Positions 52,371 to 61,571 of a stretch of 64,000 nt of DNA are shown piece by piece. Below the pieces are notes generated by a model. It was not told the DNA's origin. It saw only the letters and a program-made list of their open reading frames with translations, and did no database searches. The stretch is taken from contig NZ_JARHUI010000003.1 of NCBI RefSeq assembly GCF_029222925.1, forward strand, positions 62,001 through 126,000. Direction: 5' to 3'. Position 1 is the first letter of the stretch. The number at the start of each line of letters is the position of its first letter. The translations under genes and the position numbers were made by a program. Origin of the DNA: Algoriphagus sp. CAU 1675. GTDB lineage: Bacteria; Bacteroidota; Bacteroidia; Cytophagales; Cyclobacteriaceae.

Positions 52371-53974
52371 GGTTTTTTGTCCGGAAAGTTTTCCAAAACA
52401 AAAGACTCTGAATTGTTGTAGCAGAAATCATTTACTGCTTTTTCCACATCTTCCTTGGATTTCAAATGTGCCAAATGCGCTTTGCCCGCATTCCTTCTTT
52501 CTTGATCGATAATTGAAATCAAATTTTCTGAGAATTGCTCAAATTCCAGAGCGGTGGGATAGGGGTTGACAGGATCGATCAAGCCTTCAAAATCAGTTCC
52601 TATGGTCAGGGATTTCCAAATTTGGCGTTTTTCTGAGTCGCTAAGATTTGGATTCTCAAAAGCACTTTTTAGAATTCCTTCAATGTTTTCCCAAATCAAT
52701 TGGATTCCATTTCGGCTTGTATTTTTGTCTTTTTTGGTGATTCCCAAGATTCGCTGGTCAAAGGATAGACCGAATAGGCCACGGGTTTGGGCTATGATCT
52801 CGATGTCCTCATCACACATATTGATATTCCAAGCATTAAACTTGCCACTAGGGTCGGTGTAATCGTCCTTTTCTTTTCCTTCCAGTTCTATGTGTTTGTC
52901 CAAGGTGCTGATTCCGGAATAACCGCAATGAGATGCGATTACCGGGATTCGGTCGCCTTTGGCAAGGCAGTCTTTGACCATGGCATAATACTCCTGTCTT
53001 GACCTTGCACTCATGTGTTTGACATCGATCAGGGTTCTGTAACCCAATTCTGTGTCCTTTTCCAGATGATTGTTCAGTCCTAAGATTTCTTTAATTATTC
53101 TTCTCCCGTTATTGTTGAAGCCTTGGTTCATTCTTTTCCGCTGATTGAGAAGGAGTTTTCCGCTATCAGGAATAGAATGCGCATGGCCACAAAGCTTATT
53201 ATCAAAATGATGCGCAAAAGTGATGAAAAAGACAGGGTAGTCCCATTCCTTTTTCATGTGCTTTATTCGATCGGAGACTTCCTGAATGGATTGGACCCGG
53301 TCCGTACCAAAGGAATGAGCACCTTCTATGGAAAGTACCATGGTGATTTCATTTGGGTTTGTCAGGGAATTTTCTAGCTCCTGTTTTGTTTTTGGAATTC
53401 GATAGGAAGAGTTGGTAGCCAAGTATTCCTTTGGATATTGGCGGGCTCTTTTCAGTTCAGCCCGTTTTCTCCCAAGTAAATTTCCGGGAAGATAGATTTC
53501 ATTTTTTGGAATGACTTTTCCCGAATCCATGGAAACAAACTCAAATTCCCTGTTCAAGGATTCCCAATAATCATAATCGGAAGACTGGACATAATCCACC
53601 ATCCGATCCGGAATTTTCATATAGGCTACCTGAATAAAGTCCCGTAGTGGCAATTTGTGGGAGGTTGCGAATGCTATCAGGAATTTGTACCATTTGTCCT
53701 CGCCAATTTGTGGTTTCATTCCCTTCACAAAATCCCGTTCGAGTGGATACATGGAATTGAAAGTCAGTCTTAGATTTGAATTCCAGCATTTTACCAGATC
53801 GATTTGGGAATAGGAAGCCCCCATTTTTCCAGCCTCATGGTTCTTTTTGTTAGAAGCAATGACAGTCCAAGGACTAAACTCCCCCTTTCGCTCGAATTTT
53901 TTCCTTTTTTCCTGCATCTGGAAATGCGCACGCATATGGTTGTGGCAATGAAGATCTGAGAATTTCCTAGCCAT
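52352..53974 (-). CDS. M19 membrane-dipeptidase-like metallohydrolase
   Basis: The 540-residue protein belongs to the renal dipeptidase amidohydrolase group: the N-terminal metal motif FSDLHCHNHMRAHF, the bridging-glutamate segment VLSIEGAHSFG, the FFITFAHHFDNKLCG and IDVKHMSARSRQEYY segments, the HxxG element IPVIASHCGYSG, and IGTDFEGLIDPVNPYPTALE near the C-terminus. It lacks a signal peptide, so it is probably cytoplasmic, unlike many exported members, and it is about 150-200 residues longer than usual. The substrate is unknown. It lies 3 bases after a DUF900 hydrolase gene on the same strand. Confidence 0.75.
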   Translation of the reverse strand: MARKFSDLHCHNHMRAHFQMQEKRKKFERKGEFSPWTVIASNKKNHEAGKMGASYSQIDLVKCWNSNLRLTFNSMYPLERDFVKGMKPQIGEDKWYKFLIAFATSHKLPLRDFIQVAYMKIPDRMVDYVQSSDYDYWESLNREFEFVSMDSGKVIPKNEIYLPGNLLGRKRAELKRARQYPKEYLATNSSYRIPKTKQELENSLTNPNEITMVLSIEGAHSFGTDRVQSIQEVSDRIKHMKKEWDYPVFFITFAHHFDNKLCGHAHSIPDSGKLLLNQRKRMNQGFNNNGRRIIKEILGLNNHLEKDTELGYRTLIDVKHMSARSRQEYYAMVKDCLAKGDRIPVIASHCGYSGISTLDKHIELEGKEKDDYTDPSGKFNAWNINMCDEDIEIIAQTRGLFGLSFDQRILGITKKDKNTSRNGIQLIWENIEGILKSAFENPNLSDSEKRQIWKSLTIGTDFEGLIDPVNPYPTALEFEQFSENLISIIDQERRNAGKAHLAHLKSKEDVEKAVNDFCYNNSESFVLENFPDKKPKSADS

Positions 53975-53977
53975 GAC

Positions 53978-55039
53978 CTAAATAGAAAAAATGGAACTGT
54001 TGCCTTTGCAAACCTGGATAATGTCTTCCACAACCGAAGGGGAGTTGGTATAATACCAATGGTGGACGGTGTCATGCAAAAGTCCGTCATCGTCCTCAAT
54101 GTAGGTGACATCACATTGGTAAATGTCATCCGCAAGATTGACGGAGTTTTTGGCTCCCCATCTTCCCAGTCTGTTAAAGGCATTTTTGGTTAATTCGGAA
54201 ATACCCAGAGCTTGATCCTTGTTGTTGTAATAAATATGGACCCGCTCCCCAAAATCGATCAGTTTGTAAAGGGGGTTGGGTTTTTCCATGGCATAATAAT
54301 CGATGTCTGCCCCCACTAAAAGAATCTCCCCAAAAATTGAACTGACTTCTATCCCGATATCATTCACACCTTTGACCATGTTTTCCAAAACGCGGTTGCC
54401 CATACTATGGCACATAAGATGAATCTTCTGGTTGCACATGGGTTTTCTTTCCTGTACGAATTTCTTTTTGAAAAATTCCCGAAGGGATGCCATGGATCGA
54501 GCCAGGGCAAAGCCAGACTGCATGGCATCATAAGCATCTGATCTGTATTTCAAGAGTTTTTTCTTGGCTGGCCAGGTAAACAGGACGATGTGCTTAATCG
54601 TGGAATGTTCAGGTTCTACATATTTTTTATTCAACTCTGCCAAAGTCTGGAGGGCTGTTTCAAGATCAGATTTAAACCCGTGGACAAAAACCAGTATGTC
54701 TTCCTGAATAATAACTCCTTCTTTGTTTTTTCTTTGTTTTACCCCTGAATTATAGAGTTCCTCAAAAACCTTTGTGGAGGGGAAGACAGACTTGTTTACC
54801 TCTTTGTCATCGGCATATTTCTCCAGAGTAGCCTCGGCGACTTCAGAAAAAATATTGATTTTAAAGTCCTTCAGTTTCCTTGCCTTTTTGGGGTCAAATG
54901 AAACCGTACCATATCGTAGGTTGTGACGAGCCTCTTCATCTCCGTCTTTTCGCATGAATTCTTTTTCATTTACTGAAATGTAATTGCTGCTTTTACGGGA
55001 CGTGACCTCTCTGTTTGTGATGATGAAATGTGTTACCAT
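53978..55039 (-). CDS. DUF900 alpha/beta hydrolase
   Basis: The 353-residue protein has the alpha/beta-hydrolase signature LVFVHGFKSDLETAL and the nucleophile elbow LMCHSMGNRVLENM with Ser212, followed by a late acid and HHWYYTN region. The family DUF900 acts on unknown esters or amides. No signal peptide is present. It leads the two-gene unit with the M19-like gene (3-base gap). The long N-terminal segment before the hydrolase fold (about 110 residues) has no recognised motif. Confidence 0.8.
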   Translation of the reverse strand: MVTHFIITNREVTSRKSSNYISVNEKEFMRKDGDEEARHNLRYGTVSFDPKKARKLKDFKINIFSEVAEATLEKYADDKEVNKSVFPSTKVFEELYNSGVKQRKNKEGVIIQEDILVFVHGFKSDLETALQTLAELNKKYVEPEHSTIKHIVLFTWPAKKKLLKYRSDAYDAMQSGFALARSMASLREFFKKKFVQERKPMCNQKIHLMCHSMGNRVLENMVKGVNDIGIEVSSIFGEILLVGADIDYYAMEKPNPLYKLIDFGERVHIYYNNKDQALGISELTKNAFNRLGRWGAKNSVNLADDIYQCDVTYIEDDDGLLHDTVHHWYYTNSPSVVEDIIQVCKGNSSIFSI

Positions 55040-55117
55040 AAAATGTAAGTTTAAAATGTAAACAGGTACTGTTGAGTTGCACCTTTTAAAATTTAAAGAG
55101 TACTAAAATCCGGTGCA

Positions 55118-55225
55118 TCAATAATGAAAACTCCTTTAATATTGGAAATTATCTTGTCTAAATCAATTATAAATATTTGAAATTGAAGCTTTTGTATATT
55201 TTTTAGGGATAGTTTTCATTATTGA
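55118..55225. repeat. 15-bp perfect inverted repeat with a 78-base spacer
   Basis: TCAATAATGAAAACT at 55118-55132 and its exact reverse complement AGTTTTCATTATTGA at 55211-55225 bracket 78 AT-rich bases in the 229-base gap between the DUF900 and PhoD-like genes. No target-site duplication flanks them. It could be a remnant of a small mobile element (MITE-like), a cruciform or a regulator site; I cannot tell. Confidence 0.7.
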
Positions 55226-55277
55226 ATTAGAATGATTGAATTTTGAACTCAATATTGAATAACGATTAATGACACCT

Positions 55278-56297
55278 ATGAAAAGACAACTTTCTATTTT
55301 TCTCTTTGCCTCCATTTTGGCTTTTGCAAGCTCTTGCCAAAAGAAGGAAGCGGAAGTTTTCTCAACTCCCATCGAGACTATTGCATTCGGATCCTGCAAC
55401 AGACAAAATCTCCCTCAGCCCTTATGGAGACCTATCATTGAAGACCATCCTGATTTATGGGTTTGGATGGGTGATAATATTTATGGGGATTCACCGATAA
55501 TGGATACCCTGAAAGCAAAGTATGACTTACAAAACCAAGTGCTTGATTATCAGGAACTGAAAAAATCCACTCCCATAATAGGTATATGGGATGATCACGA
55601 TTATGGCATAAATGACGGGGGAAAACAATTTGCCCAGAAAGAAGCATCGAAGCAACTCATGTTAGATTTTTTAGGTGTTCCAGAGGATGCTCCAGAGCGG
55701 AAGAGGGAAGGAGCTTATTCTTCCCATTTGTTTGGTCAGGGTGAAAATCTAGTCAAAGTCCTGCTCTTGGATGCGCGTTATTTTAGGGATACTCTTGAGC
55801 GGATCGACCGAGTTTATCAAACCAATGAAACTGGGCAAGTTTTAGGAGAGACTCAGTGGAAATGGCTGGAGGAAGAGTTAAAAAACAGTCCGGCAAAGGT
55901 GCACCTTATTGTCTCCGGAATTCAGATGCTTCCTGTAGAGCATGCTTATGAGAAATGGGCTAATTTTCCCAAAGAGAGGGAACGCTTGTTGAACCTAATT
56001 TCTAAATCAGGTGCAGGAACTCCAATTTTGCTTAGTGGAGACCGACATATAGCGGAAATCATGAAGTTACAAGATGAGCGATTCCCCCAGGGTTTGTTTG
56101 AAATTACCTCAAGTGGCTTGACCCATACTTGGGGTTCGATTTCAGAGGAACCCAATCAATTTAGAATTGGGGAGTTAATTGCCAAGCTTAATTATGGATT
56201 GGCCAAATTCGATTGGGAAAAGGAAGAAGTTCTCTTTGAGATCAAGGGAGAAAATGGAAATGTTTACGCGACACAGAAAATCCCATTTACCAAATAA
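55278..56297 (+). CDS. PhoD-like phosphatase lipoprotein
   Basis: The start at 55278 (MKRQLSIFLFASILAFASSC) gives a lipoprotein signal; an ATG at 55269 adds three residues. The 339-residue protein is a calcineurin-like PhoD-family phosphatase: FGSCNRQNLPQPLW near the start, the metal motif WVWMGDNIYGD, IGIWDDHDYGINDGG, and SGDRHIAEIMKL near residue 260. It is expected to hydrolyse phosphodiesters at the periplasmic or outer surface. It stands alone, followed by a terminator. Confidence 0.87.
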   Translation: MKRQLSIFLFASILAFASSCQKKEAEVFSTPIETIAFGSCNRQNLPQPLWRPIIEDHPDLWVWMGDNIYGDSPIMDTLKAKYDLQNQVLDYQELKKSTPIIGIWDDHDYGINDGGKQFAQKEASKQLMLDFLGVPEDAPERKREGAYSSHLFGQGENLVKVLLLDARYFRDTLERIDRVYQTNETGQVLGETQWKWLEEELKNSPAKVHLIVSGIQMLPVEHAYEKWANFPKERERLLNLISKSGAGTPILLSGDRHIAEIMKLQDERFPQGLFEITSSGLTHTWGSISEEPNQFRIGELIAKLNYGLAKFDWEKEEVLFEIKGENGNVYATQKIPFTK

Positions 56298-56340
56298 AAA
56301 AAGAAAGGACTCTGAATTTCTCAGAGTCCTTTCTTTTTTT
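56296..56340. terminator. Bidirectional hairpin terminator
   Basis: AAAGAAAGGACTCTGA and TCAGAGTCCTTTCTTT form a long perfect stem, with A and T runs outside, between the convergent PhoD-like and ggt genes. Confidence 0.9.
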
Positions 56341-58048
56341 AGAAACCGACTGCAGCATCATCTCCGCGGGGGTCAGCTCCGCCTTCAAGTTTGCCATCAG
56401 GTAGTACCAAAATGGCATCCACTTTTCCAATGATAGGATTATTGTTCTCCAGAATGATATATCCTTTTGCTTTTAGGTTTTCAATCAAAGTGCTGTCAAA
56501 AGAATCCGGTTCGAAACTTACCAGATCAGGTAGCCACTGATGGTGGAATCGGGCAGCTTCTACGGCCTCTTGCATGCTCATGCCAAATTCGTGAACATTG
56601 AGAATAGTCTGAACAACTGAAGTAATAATTGTCGACCCACCCGGGGTGCCCACTACCATCCAAAGTTTCCCCTCTTTTTCCACCAAAGTTGGAGTCATTG
56701 AGCTCAGCATTCGTTTACCGGGTGCAATGCTGTTTGCTTCTGCTCCAACCAATCCGAACATATTGGGTTCTCCAGGTTTGGAACTGAAATCATCCATTTC
56801 ATTATTCATGAAAAAGCCTAATTCATCGATAAACACTTTGGATCCATACCCTCCATTCAAGGTTGTGGTAATGGAAATAGCATTGCCATCAGCGTCCACA
56901 ATGGAATAATGGGTGGTCTCCATACTTTCCGAAAAAGCGATTTCTCCTTTTGCGATGTCTTCGGATTTGGTGGCTTTTTCAAAACTGAAATTTTCCATCC
57001 TCGATCTCAGGTAATCAGAATCGAGTAAGTCTGCCACAGGAATTTTTACAAAGTCAGGATCGCCCAGATAATAATTTCGATCCGCATAGGCTCTGCGCTC
57101 TGCTTCAGCTAGGATTTGAATATGTTCCGGAGAATGATGGCCGTAGCCCTTTAAATCAAATGGCTCGATCATTTTAAAAATCTGCCCGATGGTAATTCCT
57201 CCTGAACTTGGAGGTGACATGGAAATGATTTTCAGGTCCTTATAATCAAAGACAATCGGGTCTCTCCAAACAGCATCATAGGAAGCTAAGTCTTCTTCAG
57301 TAATGATCCCTCCAATTTTCTGCATATGGGCTGCCATTATTTTGGCAGTTTCTCCCTTGTAAAATTCGTCCCTTCCATTTTTTGCTATTCTTTCAAGGGT
57401 TTGTGCCAAAACAGGGATTTTTAAAGTGTCGCCTGCTTTGATTTCCTGGGCAAAGAAGGTTTCCTCTCCATTGACTTCAATAAATGTCTCCCGAAGTCTT
57501 TGTAGTCTTTCTGCCTGTCTTTCTGTTATGACAAACCCTTTTTGGGCAAGTTCGATAACTGGCTGCAGGATTTCTTCCGGTGAAAGCTTTCCGAATTTTT
57601 CCTGTGCTTTGAAGATTCCAGCAATGGTTCCCGGTACTCCGGAAGCCAAAGCTCCTTTAGTACTCAATCCGGGGATCACATTTCCGTTTTCATCGAGGTA
57701 CATGTTCTTTTCTGCGGCAAGAGGTGCCTTTTCTCGGTAATCTATGGAACCGACACTTCCATCCGCTAACCTGTAAACTGCGAATCCTCCGCCTCCCAAA
57801 TTTCCAGCGAAAGGATAGGTTACGGCCAAAGCCATTTCTGTGGCCATCATTGCATCAAAAGCATTGCCTCCTTTTTGGATGATTTCCAAACCAATTGCTG
57901 AGGCTTCCTGCCTAGCGGAAACCACCATTGCTTTTTCCGCAATCAGTCCGGTTTTAGAGGTTGTTGTTTCTGTTTTTTTACAGGAAAAGAAAACAGAAAC
58001 CAAGGCTAGACTTGCCCAGAGTTTAAGGTTGATTTTACGCGTTTTCAT
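56339..58048 (-). CDS. ggt: Gamma-glutamyltransferase lipoprotein
   Basis: This 569-residue N-terminal-nucleophile enzyme cleaves gamma-glutamyl bonds of glutathione and related peptides. The signal peptide ends in a lipobox (LVSVFFSCKK), so it is probably outer-membrane or periplasmic. The self-cleavage nucleophile is Thr378 in SMETTHYSIVDADGN. Other marks are GGNAFDAMMATEMALAVTYP, GNLGGGGFAVYRL and VGTPGGSTIITSVVQTILNV. Length is normal and motifs complete. One base separates it from the DPP4-type peptidase gene upstream, so the two are co-transcribed. Confidence 0.93.
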   Translation of the reverse strand: MKTRKINLKLWASLALVSVFFSCKKTETTTSKTGLIAEKAMVVSARQEASAIGLEIIQKGGNAFDAMMATEMALAVTYPFAGNLGGGGFAVYRLADGSVGSIDYREKAPLAAEKNMYLDENGNVIPGLSTKGALASGVPGTIAGIFKAQEKFGKLSPEEILQPVIELAQKGFVITERQAERLQRLRETFIEVNGEETFFAQEIKAGDTLKIPVLAQTLERIAKNGRDEFYKGETAKIMAAHMQKIGGIITEEDLASYDAVWRDPIVFDYKDLKIISMSPPSSGGITIGQIFKMIEPFDLKGYGHHSPEHIQILAEAERRAYADRNYYLGDPDFVKIPVADLLDSDYLRSRMENFSFEKATKSEDIAKGEIAFSESMETTHYSIVDADGNAISITTTLNGGYGSKVFIDELGFFMNNEMDDFSSKPGEPNMFGLVGAEANSIAPGKRMLSSMTPTLVEKEGKLWMVVGTPGGSTIITSVVQTILNVHEFGMSMQEAVEAARFHHQWLPDLVSFEPDSFDSTLIENLKAKGYIILENNNPIIGKVDAILVLPDGKLEGGADPRGDDAAVGF

Positions 58049-58049
58049 A

Positions 58050-60416
58050 TTATTTATTCAGGAGGGTGGAATTAAACAGTTTTAATATTCGCTTGTATTC
58101 ATCAGTCCAAGAGCTGGGCTCAACGAAGCCGTGATCTTCTACAGGATAAATGGCCATTTCCCAGTTGTCTTTTTCCAGTTCAATCAGACGTTGAGAAAGT
58201 CTCACCACATCCTGAAAGTGAACATTTACATCTACCATACCATGAGCCATTAGGAGATTTCCTTTGAGACCTTCCGCAAAATAAATAGGAGAGGAGCGTC
58301 TGTAGGCAATTGGATCTTCTTCGGGTGTATTGAGGATATTTGAGGTGTATCCGTGATTGTAATGGGCCCAATCAGTCACAGATCTTAAAGCTGCGCCTGA
58401 TTTGAATACATCCGGTTGTGTGAATAAAGCCATTAGAGTAATAAAACCTCCATAGCTTCCTCCATAAATGCCGATCCGTCCTGCATCAATTCCATGTGTA
58501 TTGACTAGGTATTTGGCTCCATCTACTTGGTCTGACAGATCTTTTCCTCCCATATGGCGATAAATGCCGGTTCTCCAATCTCTTCCATATCCTGCTGAAG
58601 CACGATAGTCAATATCCAGAACAGTATAGCCTAAGTCGGTCAACAGATTGTGGAACATGTATTCCCGGAAATAGGTACTCCACCATTTATGCACGTTCTG
58701 TAAGTAACCAGCCCCATGTACAAAAATTATTGCAGCACCATTTTTCTTCTCAGGGCTAGGGGCATAAATCCGTGCAGGGACCATGGCTCCATCTTCCGCC
58801 TTGAATCTTACTATTTCCGGGTCTCTCCAGGAATATGCCTTAAATTCTTCACTTTGTCCTGAAGTAAGTTGTTTGGCTTCCGCACCTGCTTTATTGGCCT
58901 GTAGGTATAATTCTGTTGGTTTGTTGCTGTAGGAATGTAAAATTGCTAGGTGCTTTTCATCTGGAGACAGTTCAACCTGATTATTGCCGGGCATGGAGGT
59001 TAATTTCTCCATTTTTCCTCCCATCAAGGGCATTCTGTAAAAATGCCGCTCACCTGGATCTACTTCTGATGTAGTCAGGTACCAATGTTTTTGATCTTTA
59101 GAAATAAAGGGGTCGAATACTTCAAAATCACCTGAAGTCAGGGCTTTTTTATCTCCCGTATTTACATCCAAAAGGTATAAATGGGAATACCCGCTTTCCT
59201 CCGATTGGAAGTAGATGTGCTGATTGTCGGGAAGCCACCCGAGAGTTCCTCCCGAAAAAGTCCAGCCAATTCCAGGACCTGCGATCCAAGCCTCATCACG
59301 TTGGCGGTCCAGGTTTTTTAGATTGCCTGTGGCAAGGTCGACCTGCAATATCCATCGGTCTTTATTGTCAAAAGACCTTGCCTGAATAATGGCTTTACTA
59401 CCATCCGGAGAAAATACAGGTCCAAATAATGCCAGTTTTCGGTTTACTTCCTCCCAGTTCTTTTCAGGATAATCCTTGGTATAGTCCGGCAAGTCTTTTA
59501 ACCCGGGGATGTTTTCGGTACTTATAAAATAGACCGTGTCCCGCTGCAAATCATAAATTCCAATTTCGGAGGTTGTTGGTTCGGTTCCTACTTTTGGTCT
59601 GGCATTCAAATCCTCAGTATATCCTGATGCCGCCACATAATCTGGAACCTTTGTGTTTTTGTTGGGTGAGGTTTTATAAAAAGAGAATGTGGCATAATGT
59701 CCGTCTGGAGAGAGCTGAAGGTTTACTGGATTTTTCCCTTCGGTATAATAAACAAAGTCTTTGTTTTTAGGCTCAGCTATGGATTCTCTATAGGCTTTTC
59801 TCTGGCTGGCAGCATCTTCACGCTCCCTGACCACCTGAAGAAGATGAAGATTCTCCTCTTTCAAAAATCCTGCATCTTTCTCGGTTGATTTTTCAGGGTT
59901 TTTTGGGGCATTCCCGGTAGAAATTGCCGTGACCCGTTTTACGGCTCCTGATTCCGTATCAAGGATAAAAATATTGTTGTCACTGATAAAAGAGATCAAT
60001 TTTGGGTCTGCCAAAAAGCTGGGATTACTGATTCGTTGATGCCAGTCCAAGAGTTCGGTTATTTTTCCTGTCCGCAGGTTTTCAAGAAGTATTTTTTGTT
60101 GGTTTAGAAATACTCGGAGTGTTTTTTCCGAATTGAAATCTGCTTCGGCTCTTCTGAGTTGTTTTTCCTCAGGCCAACTTACTTTTAGGATTTCTGAAGA
60201 CCCAAGGATGATCTTATACAGGGAATCGGCAGGATCTCTGTCTTGATTATATTGGAAATAAATAGTTTTGCTGTCCTGACTCCATTGGGTTTGTGAAGGG
60301 AAAACTCCCATCCACATAGGATCGCGCATGATATATTCTACAGACAAAGGGGATTGAGCCTGAATCTCCCGAAATGATGCCAATAGGAGAATCAGCAAAA
60401 GGGTTTTTTGCTTCAT
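58050..60416 (-). CDS. S9 family peptidase, DPP4-like
   Basis: The 788-residue protein has a signal peptide (TLLLILLLASFREIQA), a beta-propeller N-terminal part and a C-terminal prolyl-oligopeptidase catalytic domain. The triad is Ser654 in IYGGSYGGFITL, Asp729 in AHGMVDVNVHFQ and His762 in PVEDHGFVEP, with spacing as in dipeptidyl peptidase IV. It probably removes dipeptides from exported peptides in the periplasm. It is followed one base later by ggt, which suggests joint peptide use. Confidence 0.93.
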   Translation of the reverse strand: MKQKTLLLILLLASFREIQAQSPLSVEYIMRDPMWMGVFPSQTQWSQDSKTIYFQYNQDRDPADSLYKIILGSSEILKVSWPEEKQLRRAEADFNSEKTLRVFLNQQKILLENLRTGKITELLDWHQRISNPSFLADPKLISFISDNNIFILDTESGAVKRVTAISTGNAPKNPEKSTEKDAGFLKEENLHLLQVVREREDAASQRKAYRESIAEPKNKDFVYYTEGKNPVNLQLSPDGHYATFSFYKTSPNKNTKVPDYVAASGYTEDLNARPKVGTEPTTSEIGIYDLQRDTVYFISTENIPGLKDLPDYTKDYPEKNWEEVNRKLALFGPVFSPDGSKAIIQARSFDNKDRWILQVDLATGNLKNLDRQRDEAWIAGPGIGWTFSGGTLGWLPDNQHIYFQSEESGYSHLYLLDVNTGDKKALTSGDFEVFDPFISKDQKHWYLTTSEVDPGERHFYRMPLMGGKMEKLTSMPGNNQVELSPDEKHLAILHSYSNKPTELYLQANKAGAEAKQLTSGQSEEFKAYSWRDPEIVRFKAEDGAMVPARIYAPSPEKKNGAAIIFVHGAGYLQNVHKWWSTYFREYMFHNLLTDLGYTVLDIDYRASAGYGRDWRTGIYRHMGGKDLSDQVDGAKYLVNTHGIDAGRIGIYGGSYGGFITLMALFTQPDVFKSGAALRSVTDWAHYNHGYTSNILNTPEEDPIAYRRSSPIYFAEGLKGNLLMAHGMVDVNVHFQDVVRLSQRLIELEKDNWEMAIYPVEDHGFVEPSSWTDEYKRILKLFNSTLLNK

Positions 60417-60443
60417 GGGATTTTGAAGTATGAAAGGCGAAAT

Positions 60444-60779
60444 TTAAGAAAGGGACTTGAGAAACTGATGCAGCTCGCTTTCAATAATATTCAGATGCTC
60501 TTGAAGTTTTGCATTGAGTTCCTTGGATTGTTCTAGGTTTGCCTCTATGTCTTCCAGGATTTTCCGGGTTTTTAAGGCACCGATATAGCTCATACTTGGC
60601 TTTGCCTTATGGCACCTTTTTTTAATGGTTGAATAATCCCCTTGCTCATAAAAGTGATTAAGTTCTTTCAAATCATGGATGTTTGTTGACAAAATGATTT
60701 GAATCATTTCAATAATCATCTCCGGGTCATCGTCCCCGAAATATTGATGAATTGCTTGTTCACTGATGATTTTATACAT
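60444..60779 (-). CDS. Orphan HPt-domain protein
   Basis: The start at 60779 gives a 111-residue protein; an upstream ATG would add an unlikely leader. It is a single histidine phosphotransfer domain: the four-helix pattern with the phospho-acceptor in KKRCHKAKPSMSYIGA, as in HPt proteins (usual form AHxLKGSSxxIG). It has no kinase or receiver domain. HPt proteins carry phosphate from hybrid kinases to response regulators; the hybrid kinase at 35.5-37.9 kb has no HPt of its own. A pairing is inference. Confidence 0.78.
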   Translation of the reverse strand: MYKIISEQAIHQYFGDDDPEMIIEMIQIILSTNIHDLKELNHFYEQGDYSTIKKRCHKAKPSMSYIGALKTRKILEDIEANLEQSKELNAKLQEHLNIIESELHQFLKSLS

Positions 60780-60961
60780 AGAGGTTGGGTGAAAAAAGGA
60801 TAAGGGACAAAAAATCCATATCCTGATTGTTTTCTTAAAAATAAAAACATTTTTCAAAAAACTATATTTCTCTCATACGAGTTTCCAGAATATAGAAAGA
60901 ACTGGAAAAGTATTGACTCAATTTCTAATTTTGTTGGAGTTAAAGGAAAAGGACAAAGGCT

Positions 60962-61114
60962 ATGCAAAAGAATAAAAAGATATTTCTGATTCTGTTTGTG
61001 ATCTTTATGCTGATTATGCTTTGGATTGGTTACGATATATCCCAGCGCACAACTTTTCCGGGTTCCAAAGGAAATTTGAAAGAGCGGATTTCAAATGAAG
61101 GGGAAGTACAATGA
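60962..61114 (+). CDS. Membrane microprotein (50 residues) overlapping DUF2452
   Basis: An ATG at 60962 opens a 50-codon frame (MQKNKKIFLILFVIFMLIML ...) with one transmembrane helix at about 7-24 and a basic/polar tail containing TFPGSKGNLKERIS. Its TGA shares bases with the ATG of the DUF2452 gene (ATGA). The signal-anchor pattern and coupling support a real gene. Function is unknown. Confidence 0.72.
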   Translation: MQKNKKIFLILFVIFMLIMLWIGYDISQRTTFPGSKGNLKERISNEGEVQ

Positions 61115-61569
61115 CAGGTAAGAAAATAGATGTAGACCGGCTCGATTTGGAGCGAATGAAAGATAAGACGGCTGAAAACCCCGGAACACTTCCCTATGCC
61201 CATCATTCTGGAAGTTCAGTGATCAGGCCGGAAGACAAAGGTAAAATCACCGGCAGGGCCGTGGCTTCCATGCATTCCCAAACCGATATGCAAATGGCCC
61301 AGATTTATGAGCAAATGCGTTTGTTGGCAGATCAGGCCAACAAAATCAAAGCACGAGTGGAGGTTTCGGAACGTATCTACCAAGCGTCTATTTCCTTTGA
61401 ACCTTTGATCAACCATATCTACTACCTGTACCAGAAGAAAGACGGTAGTGATTTTCTTAGTATGATTGCTCCTGAGGAATGGGGCAGAAAACGGGATTTC
61501 TCAGCATTTGTGGCTGAAGTAAAATTATTGGCAGACCACACTTGGGAGATTCTCCGTTCAAATAATTGA
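61111..61569 (+). CDS. DUF2452 domain protein
   Basis: The 152-residue protein has the DUF2452 features LPYAHHSGSSVIRPEDKGKI near residue 28 and KARVEVSERIYQASISFEPL further along, ending in VKLLADHTWEIL. The family has no known function. It overlaps the microprotein by four bases and is followed two bases later by another gene, so the three form a unit. No signal peptide, so it is probably cytoplasmic. Confidence 0.82.
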   Translation: MTGKKIDVDRLDLERMKDKTAENPGTLPYAHHSGSSVIRPEDKGKITGRAVASMHSQTDMQMAQIYEQMRLLADQANKIKARVEVSERIYQASISFEPLINHIYYLYQKKDGSDFLSMIAPEEWGRKRDFSAFVAEVKLLADHTWEILRSNN

Positions 61570-61571
61570 CA

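Noticed and set aside
53791..54183. 130-codon frame spanning the M19/DUF900 gene boundary
   Set aside because: It overlaps both genes in a different frame and shows no signal or motif.
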